From positions 3,908,501 to 3,972,500 of the forward strand of contig NC_087105.1 in the NCBI RefSeq assembly GCF_963855985.1: DNA of 64,000 nucleotides. The letters run 5' to 3'. The DNA comes from Ostrinia nubilalis. Its lineage: Eukaryota > Arthropoda > Insecta > Lepidoptera > Crambidae. Shown here one piece after another: positions 63,201 to 64,000 of the stretch. Within the stretch, counting starts at the first letter, position 1. Each line of letters begins with the position of its first letter. The notes beneath the pieces were generated by a model. It was given only the letters and a program-made list of their open reading frames with translations. It did not search any database and was not told the origin of the DNA. Both the position numbers and the translations under genes were made by a program.

Positions 63201-63662
63201 ATAATATTTGATTCCGAGCAAAGATTAAAGAGTTGTCTCGTTATTTTTTTGTCAAGTTCCTGTAATTTTTCCTTCATTGAGAGCACTCTCTCTGGCGCAT
63301 ACTAGTGTAGTGTATTTTTGTTTTGTATTAAGTCAGTCGATACACGTTTAAAACATTTTACAGGATTAGCATGTGTGACAATAACACGCTTTATCTTCCG
63401 TCTCGTAGGCGTGTCCCAAAGTCTACCACTGTTTCTTTTGGTTTGCAATTGTAGTTGTTGTGTCTTTTATACATCGATCTCTGTGTGACACTGTCTTACT
63501 TTGTCGCGTGCTAAAAACGTCGATGTACCTTTACTTGCAGCAACAAGCCTAACCAGGCGTTGATCACGAGCGGCAGCGGCGGCAAGCCCGGCGCGGTCCT
63601 CAACGGCGGAACCAACGGCACGCCCGCCGTCAGTGCCGCACAGCTTTGCGCCTCTTGCCAGG
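6211..63662 (+). CDS. MTA1-like: MTA1-like NuRD subunit (9 exons, C-terminus outside window)
   Basis: Encodes a metastasis-associated (MTA) family scaffold of the nuclear NuRD chromatin-remodelling complex, which recruits HDAC1/2 through its ELM2-SANT module. Coding exons: 6211-6238, 14231-14392, 35099-35206, 56717-56910, 57802-57919, 58372-58574, 60003-60191, 62137-62270 and 63541-63662; phases are consistent throughout. The start MAANMYRVG is identical to the vertebrate MTA N-terminus. With the third exon included, the BAH domain covers residues 1 to about 185, ELM2 about 185-290 ([20 protein letters not shown]), and SANT about 303-356 ([20 protein letters not shown], then [16 protein letters not shown]). 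The last exon reaches the first CxxC of the GATA-type finger (CASC). The rest lies right of the window. Two exons are followed by tandem copies of their own 3' ends (see repeats). Confidence 0.96.
8550..9947. mobile_element. Non-autonomous DNA element with GTAACACCCGAAAC iterons
   Basis: Inverted termini GGGTCATTCCAT and ATGGAATGACCC are flanked by TTAT at 8546-8549 and 9948-9951, so a 1398 bp element with a 4 bp target duplication is likely. Inside, the 14-mer GTAACACCCGAAAC or a one-base variant occurs at 8909, 9077, 9091 (inverted), 9539, 9562, 9751 and 9921. The 9077 and 9091 copies form a 28 bp palindrome. No protein is recognisable. I do not know the superfamily. Confidence 0.75.
10412..10623 (+). 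mobile_element. Short non-autonomous Helitron (Lep1-like)
   Basis: Begins TCTATACTAATATTATGAAT and ends AAAAGCTAG, inserted between A and T as Helitrons do. The middle shows the sequence CCACTGAACCGATTTTGATG shared with the copies at 18914 and 33609. No coding capacity. The 3' GC-rich hairpin of the other copies has been lost here. Confidence 0.75.
11836..11899. other. 64-base near-perfect hairpin
   Basis: Arms of 30 bases starting TCAATATCATGGAGGTAAAT pair with only about two mismatches around a four-base TGAT loop. It lies in MTA intron 1. It could be a tiny MITE remnant or a small-RNA precursor; the short loop is unlike most miRNA precursors. Confidence 0.6.
13792..13936. mobile_element. 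MITE with CCCGTATTCACAAAC ends
   Basis: Left CGCCCGTATTCACAAAC and right GTTTGTGAATACGGGCG are perfect inverted repeats around a 145 bp element. The segment GTGCGCGTGGACGCA is shared with the broken relative at 2590-2670 in Sec23 intron 4. Confidence 0.8.
14231..14392 (+). CDS. MTA1-like: MTA1-like coding exon 2 (BAH domain, first part)
   Basis: Acceptor TCCACAG precedes [20 protein letters not shown], followed by the conserved CFYRRRD and IQLADKHQ blocks; donor GTGAGT. It enters and leaves in phase 1. This is the first half of the BAH domain, nearly collinear with vertebrate MTA proteins. Confidence 0.95.
16590..16806 (+). mobile_element. 5'-truncated LINE 3' end
   Basis: Reads [27 protein letters not shown], the tail of a lepidopteran non-LTR ORF2, followed by GGCGACGGTAATCACTTACC and a CGTTTGCCTCCTGTCACAT segment ending in poly-A. 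The reverse transcriptase is absent, as expected for a truncated insertion. Confidence 0.7.
18914..19151 (-). mobile_element. Short non-autonomous Helitron (Lep1-like)
   Basis: On the minus strand it begins TCTATACTAATATTATAAAT and ends with a GC-rich GCCGCGGGCTGAAAGCTAG tip. It is inserted at an AT dinucleotide. Same family as the copies at 10412 and 33609. Confidence 0.8.
20409..21792. mobile_element. 1.38 kb foldback element with ~610 bp arms
   Basis: A near-palindrome: AGTCCAGTCAAT at the left is matched by ATTGACTGGACT at the right, and similarity continues inward to about 21015 and 21178, leaving a ~160 base centre. Each arm carries CCCCGCCCTTAGCCCTTGAG, a G-run GGGGAGAGGGGGG and a 62-codon open frame starting [13 protein letters not shown] (20591-20779 plus, 21412-21600 minus). 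No clear target duplication is visible. It may be the end-only derivative of a larger transposon, but I recognise no known family. Confidence 0.8.
24145..24185. repeat. (ATTT)n low-complexity tract
   Basis: A short TTTATTTATTTATTTATTTT-type microsatellite within MTA intron 2. It is followed by AT-rich unique-looking sequence. Confidence 0.8.
24710..24882 (+). mobile_element. Short Helitron, second subfamily
   Basis: Begins TCCTACTAATATTATAATTG, contains CACGCAAAAACTACCGAACG and ends near GCCGCGGGCAAAAGCTTG. It shares its body with the copy at 29443 rather than with the 10412/18914/33609 group. The terminal CTAG has decayed to CTTG. Confidence 0.7.
29443..29866 (+). mobile_element. Helitron of the second subfamily with internal insert
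   Basis: Starts TCTTACTAATATTATAAATA and ends near GAAGCCGCGGGC. Compared with 24710-24882 it has about 250 extra bases (29542-29790) between the TTTTACAGTA and AATAACAATG parts. The insert is described separately. Confidence 0.65.
29542..29790 (+). mobile_element. Probable LTR-retrotransposon 5' fragment
   Basis: The insert contains a U5-like stretch ending ...TTAATTTCTACGAG, then TGGATTTCATTTTGCC that could be a primer-binding site, and an ATG at 29724 opening a short acidic peptide ([14 protein letters not shown]). This order (LTR end, PBS, gag start) fits the start of an LTR retrotransposon. It is truncated and lies inside a Helitron. No enzyme domain is present. Confidence 0.35.
29881..31260 (-). 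mobile_element. Decayed Helitron with helicase remnant
   Basis: On the minus strand the element starts TCTATACTAATAAAAGAGGA (31260) and ends GTCGCGGGCAAAAAGCTAG (29881), inserted between A and T. It has the same termini as the short Helitrons in this window. Near its 3' end (30062 to about 30250, minus) it encodes [20 protein letters not shown] then [10 protein letters not shown], the C-terminal Pif1-like helicase motif of Helitron Rep/Hel proteins. The rest of the protein is missing or broken. Confidence 0.75.
30062..30340 (-). pseudogene. Helitron Rep/helicase C-terminal relic
   Basis: One frame reads [33 protein letters not shown] and [13 protein letters not shown] up to a stop at 30062. 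QLYVAYSRV is helicase motif VI as found in Helitrons. Upstream, [14 protein letters not shown] looks like the NGTR-containing region in another frame, so a frameshift or deletion separates them. Confidence 0.65.
33609..33827 (+). mobile_element. Short non-autonomous Helitron (Lep1-like)
   Basis: Intact termini: TCTATACTAATATTATAAAT at the start, and a GC-rich hairpin AAGCCGCGGGCGGAAAGCTAG-type tip (shown to 33827) at the end, flanked by A and T. It is the best preserved copy of this family here. Confidence 0.85.
34205..34320. repeat. Relative of the 38183 MITE
   Basis: Contains ATTACACCAATTTGGTATCG then GCCGATTCGTCATACAAATTG, closely matching the interior of the MITE at 38183-38322. Its ends are not well preserved. 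Confidence 0.5.
35099..35206 (+). CDS. MTA1-like: MTA1-like coding exon 3 (symmetric, possibly alternative)
   Basis: A 108 nt open segment between a TTTGTTACAG acceptor and a GTAAGT donor, phase 1 on both sides, so it can be included or skipped without changing frame. It reads [20 protein letters not shown] then [16 protein letters not shown]. It falls in the BAH region at a point where MTA proteins vary in sequence. Vertebrate MTA1 as I know it has no obvious counterpart. It stands alone between two introns of about 20 kb. RNA is needed to tell whether it is constitutive or a cassette exon. Confidence 0.8.
35290..35811. mobile_element. ~520 bp hairpin MITE next to exon 3
   Basis: Long inverted arms: GGCGTCTTTTTTTTTTCGCG then CGGCCATCGACC at the left mirror the right arm ending in AAAAGACGCC. 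Inner arms include AAAGTTTTGTAAGAAATTGC and its complement. It begins about 80 bp after the exon 3 donor, so the pre-mRNA would contain a strong hairpin there. Confidence 0.8.
38183..38322. mobile_element. 140 bp MITE
   Basis: Inverted ends AGCCTAGGCTCAGACCACC and GGTGGTCTGCGCCTAGGCT continue inward to TTTAGTTGG/CCAACTAAAA. A relative lies near 34205-34320. Confidence 0.75.
38364..38484. mobile_element. 121 bp hairpin MITE with TA target site
   Basis: CAGTCAACGTCAAATAGTTC with further GTGACACCCAAAGT pairs with AACTGTTTGACGCTGACTG; stems reach about 48 bp with few mismatches. TA flanks both sides, suggesting Tc1/mariner-type mobilisation. Confidence 0.8.
38911..39095 (+). repeat. Local direct duplication (~115 bp apart)
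   Basis: TGATGGAGCTGGAAGGT occurs at 38911 and 39031, and AATAAAACGAC followed by GCATC(G/A)AGTTTGGG occurs after each. A weaker partial match starts near 38891. This may be part of a larger moth repeat that I cannot name. Confidence 0.6.
40200..40620. other. CpG-rich island inside MTA intron 3
   Basis: About 420 bases rich in CGG/CCG runs, in sharp contrast with the AT-rich intron. It is open in several frames on both strands, but the predicted peptides are Arg/Pro/Ala-rich and low in complexity, as expected for GC-rich DNA. An alternative promoter, an enhancer or an unrecognised exon are all possible. No family match seen. Confidence 0.4.
41650..41858. mobile_element. Tc1/mariner-like MITE
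   Basis: Inverted ends of about 80 bp: left CGAGCAAAAATATGGAATCA and right TGATTCCATACTTTTGCTCG, with TA on both sides (41648-41649, 41859-41860). The terminal motif is common in Tc1-type elements of insects. No transposase. Confidence 0.8.
43113..45595. mobile_element. DNA element with AGGGAGAGTCCGGTA ends, interrupted
   Basis: Termini AGGGAGAGTCCGGTA and TACCGAACTCTCCCC are inverted and flanked by TA. Subterminal words of the form GGTACAATTTA(A/T)CCG occur at 45215 and 45555, with variants near 43298 and 45573. The original element would be about 0.93 kb; a second element (43575-45121) interrupts it. No transposase is recognisable. Confidence 0.75.
43575..45121. mobile_element. Nested TTAA-flanked (piggyBac-like) element
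   Basis: Bounded by TTAA at 43571-43574 and 45122-45125. Ends CACCTTCGCTGCCAG and GCGTTGGCGTTCAATGTG are imperfectly inverted. Repeated words resembling GGACAATGATGNCCGCG occur near 43626, 43669, 44853, 44916 and 45090, mostly close to the ends. TTAA target sites and CAC termini suggest a non-autonomous piggyBac-like element; no transposase seen. Confidence 0.65.
48840..49170 (+). other. GC-rich island with 86-codon open frame
   Basis: An open frame at 48918-49178 starts [20 protein letters not shown] and becomes Pro/Gly-rich. No splice sites in phase with the MTA gene are evident and no protein family is recognised, so it is more likely regulatory DNA or chance. Confidence 0.25.
50322..50875. 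mobile_element. 554 bp foldback MITE with TA target site
   Basis: Arms of about 165 bp: CAGGGTGGCCAAAACAGTGA at the left mirrors TCACTGTTCTGGCCACCCTG at the right, flanked by TA. The centre (about 50485-50715) is AT-rich with no coding potential. Confidence 0.85.
51775..51866 (+). repeat. LINE tail with (TTTGAC)n
   Basis: AACAAATAAAGAAATTTTGAC is followed by three to four TTTGAC units, a typical 3' terminus of a truncated non-LTR retrotransposon in Lepidoptera. No upstream ORF remnant recognised. Confidence 0.55.
56717..56910 (+). CDS. MTA1-like: MTA1-like coding exon 4 (BAH domain, second part)
   Basis: Acceptor TTTCCAG, donor GTGAGT. It reads [15 protein letters not shown], then the conserved block [20 protein letters not shown] and [17 protein letters not shown]. 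It enters in phase 1 and exits in phase 0. Codons are GC-rich compared with the introns. Confidence 0.95.
56911..57801 (+). other. MTA1-like intron 4
   Basis: 891 bases of AT-rich intron. I see no element or coding sequence in it beyond the splice sites. Confidence 0.7.
57802..57919 (+). CDS. MTA1-like: MTA1-like coding exon 5 (end of BAH, start of ELM2)
   Basis: Acceptor TTGTTTCAG, donor GTAAGA. It reads [20 protein letters not shown], then [20 protein letters not shown]. This spans the BAH/ELM2 junction of MTA proteins. It exits in phase 1. Confidence 0.95.
57920..58371 (+). other. MTA1-like intron 5
   Basis: 452 bases, AT-rich, with a pyrimidine-rich stretch before the exon 6 acceptor. 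Nothing else recognised. Confidence 0.7.
58372..58574 (+). CDS. MTA1-like: MTA1-like coding exon 6 (ELM2 domain)
   Basis: Acceptor AAATTCTAG. It reads [40 protein letters not shown] and the conserved [20 protein letters not shown], ending in ITL before a GTGAGT donor at 58575. ELM2 binds and helps activate HDAC1/2. The last ~22 bases of this exon and the donor are repeated several times downstream, and a decayed copy of its start lies at 59182-59233. Confidence 0.95.
58553..59170 (+). repeat. Tandem array of exon 6 3' end plus 5' splice site (~100 bp x 6)
   Basis: About six tandem units of 99-110 bp. Each holds the last ~22 bases of exon 6 (CGCCAGCCGAGACATCACCC and the next two bases), its GTGAGT donor, and intronic sequence with TGTGTAGCCAGGATCTTAC. 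Donor G positions are 58575, 58677, 58776, 58876, 58986 and 59086. Only the first is attached to the rest of the exon. Units 1, 4 and 6 carry variants of a CTTTCGTTCCCA or CTCTCGTTCCCA segment, while units 2, 3 and 5 have TATACAAGACTATTCC. The array lies in intron 6. Confidence 0.9.
59182..59233 (+). pseudogene. Decayed duplicate of the start of MTA exon 6
   Basis: The stretch AACAACGAGGAGCTAAGACT followed by GGTCTGGACGCCCGAGCACG aligns with exon 6 positions 58391-58434 (the [14 protein letters not shown] part) with substitutions and a small deletion that breaks the frame. No acceptor-like sequence precedes it, so it should not be used as an exon. It sits immediately after the exon 6 array and probably comes from the same duplication history. 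Confidence 0.75.
59288..59659. mobile_element. GC-rich MITE in MTA intron 6
   Basis: Terminal inverted repeats of about 35 bp (left AGGCCTCAGCCTCGAATT then AGCGGGCAGCGG) enclose a second inner inverted pair containing GTTCTCGAAA. Outside both ends is TA, consistent with a TA target site. It is strikingly GC-rich near the ends and has no coding potential that I recognise. Confidence 0.75.
60003..60191 (+). CDS. MTA1-like: MTA1-like coding exon 7 (SANT domain, first part)
   Basis: Acceptor TTATTTCCAG. It reads [34 protein letters not shown] and then [20 protein letters not shown] before ending in DFADIRQDF at a GTGAGT donor (60192). The exon is 63 codons, phase 0 at both ends. It contains the first half of the SANT domain. 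Its last 99 bases and the donor are the head of the downstream 154 bp tandem array. Use of any later donor would read through an in-frame TGA at 60198-60200. Confidence 0.95.
60093..61646 (+). repeat. 154 bp tandem array of SANT exon 3' end plus 5' splice site (10 copies)
   Basis: Ten tandem units, mostly exactly 154 bp (steps of 153-156 at units 4-6), plus a short partial. Unit 1 is the real end of exon 7. Each unit has 99 bases of SANT-coding sequence, the GTGAGT donor and about 55 intronic bases. Donors start at 60192, 60346, 60500, 60653, 60809, 60964, 61118, 61272, 61426 and 61580. Units 8 and 9 look identical, so the array is young. Unit 4 has lost two bases, unit 6 has gained one, units 2 and 5 change the Met-Glu codons to Ile-Lys, and unit 5 ends in TTG. 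No good acceptor with a pyrimidine tract precedes any extra unit. Confidence 0.95.
61645..61705 (+). mobile_element. RTE-type LINE 3' tail abutting the array
   Basis: Directly after the last partial unit (ending CGACGAGATG) comes GTTCAGCAGTGGACGTCCTG followed by TGGCTGAAATGACGATGATG, a characteristic 3' end of RTE-like LINEs in Lepidoptera with a (GATGAT)n tail. Its junction coincides with the end of the tandem array. Confidence 0.6.
61988..62067. mobile_element. Small MITE (~80 bp)
   Basis: Imperfect inverted repeats AGGCTGAGTCGCACCACC and GGTGCAACCCAGCCT enclose a very short centre with an inner ACCGT/GCGGT arm. A related GGGTTGCACCATCTTACTT half occurs at about 14548. It lies in MTA intron 7. 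Confidence 0.65.
62137..62270 (+). CDS. MTA1-like: MTA1-like coding exon 8 (SANT domain, second part)
   Basis: Acceptor TCTCACAG, donor GTGAGT. It reads [20 protein letters not shown], then [20 protein letters not shown] and YIPN, ending in phase 2 inside a Tyr codon. The sequence completes the SANT domain begun in exon 7 and the following basic helix, nearly identical to other MTA proteins. Confidence 0.95.
62315..62815. mobile_element. MITE carrying a nested Harbinger-like MITE
   Basis: Outer inverted repeats GTGCATACAGTGCCTACCTC and GAGGTACAGAACAGACGACG (reverse partner) lie near 62320 and 62793. The element at 62559-62777 is inserted into its right arm. The inner pair AATCGTTGTATTCGAATT and ACGATTCGAAG supports the outer palindrome. 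Confidence 0.6.
62559..62777. mobile_element. Harbinger-like MITE (nested)
   Basis: Starts GGCCCGGTTTTTTGATTC and ends GAATCAAAAAACTGGGCC, with about 35 bp of inverted terminal repeat, and is flanked by TTA at 62556-62558 and 62778-62780. The terminal sequence resembles the MITE at 1596-1769. Confidence 0.8.
62894..63116. mobile_element. MITE with GCCGGTTTCACACT ends
   Basis: Left end GCCGGTTTCACACTGTCCAA, right end TTGGTGATAGTGTGAAACTG then GC. About 25 bp imperfect inverted repeats bound 223 bp without recognised coding content, in MTA intron 8. Confidence 0.6.
63541..63662 (+). CDS. MTA1-like: MTA1-like coding exon 9 (start of GATA-type zinc finger)
   Basis: Acceptor TTACTTGCAG. It completes the Tyr codon and reads [20 protein letters not shown], then a Gly/Thr-rich linker and AAQLCASCQ, followed by a GTCAGT donor. 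CASC is the first cysteine pair of the MTA GATA-type zinc finger; the second pair must lie in the next exon outside the window. Confidence 0.9.
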
Positions 63663-64000
63663 GTCAGTACACTTGTTATACACCACTACATTTTTATCAC
63701 CGAAAAAAAATCTGGGTAATGAGTTATTGATACTGATCCTATTTATGCAAAAAAAAAGTTAAATGAAGTTTCATTCCAAAATTGGTAATTTACGGACACA
63801 CGCGTCGCTAGCACTATTTACGTAAGATAATGTAACATTTATTAGAACTTATTTTAACTCATTTATTATTACTTGAAGTTAGCTAAGTAATAATAACACT
63901 GGAAGCGTGGTCGAGGCGTGAGCGAGACAGACAGATCGGGGCAATGTGCGAGCGCATACGACTACTCTAGCGAGCAGCGCAGTGCCCCAGTTGTGACGCG
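63663..64000 (+). other. MTA1-like intron 9 (start)
   Basis: Intronic sequence to the right edge. The last 100 bases are GC-rich with imperfect complementarity (CGAGGCGTGAGCGAGAC against a CTCTAGCGAGCAG stretch), possibly the start of a MITE cut by the edge. Nothing else recognised. Confidence 0.5.

Overview
The window is an insect nuclear chromosome segment, almost certainly from a moth or butterfly. It is AT-rich, has large introns with GT-AG splice sites, and is densely seeded with element types typical of Lepidoptera: short Helitrons beginning TCTATACTAATATTAT and ending CTAG at AT target sites, TTA- and TA-flanked MITEs, and tails of non-LTR retrotransposons. I see no bacterial, CRISPR or operon-like organisation.

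Two conserved genes are arranged head to head. On the minus strand, positions 95-5140 carry seven coding exons (about 553 codons) of Sec23, the COPII coat GTPase-activating subunit; its C-terminal part lies beyond the left edge. On the plus strand, 6211-63662 carry nine coding exons of an MTA1-like protein, the NuRD-complex subunit with BAH, ELM2, SANT and GATA-type zinc-finger modules; it continues beyond the right edge. Roughly 1.07 kb separates the two start codons and probably holds a divergent promoter. The MTA gene has three very long introns (about 8, 20.7 and 21.5 kb) followed by a compact cluster of exons from 56.7 kb onward.

The long introns are mostly transposon graveyard: a 1.4 kb element with dispersed GTAACACCCGAAAC iterons (8550-9947), a 1.38 kb near-palindromic foldback (20409-21792), a Helitron with helicase remnants (29881-31260), hairpin MITEs, and a probable piggyBac-like element nested in another DNA element (43113-45595). 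Several GC-rich islands also lie in the introns and could be regulatory, but I cannot show that.

The most unusual feature is in the MTA gene itself. Two consecutive exons have had their 3' ends, including the 5' splice site, amplified in tandem. The exon ending at 58574 is followed by about six copies of a ~100 bp unit (58553-59170). The SANT exon ending at 60191 is followed by ten copies of a 154 bp unit (60093-61646). Every unit keeps a consensus GTGAGT donor. In the SANT array only the first donor gives an open reading frame, because each unit carries an in-frame TGA eight bases into its intronic part. The two main sequence types in that array differ at synonymous positions, and the array ends where a LINE tail begins. 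A decayed copy of the start of the preceding exon lies between the two arrays.
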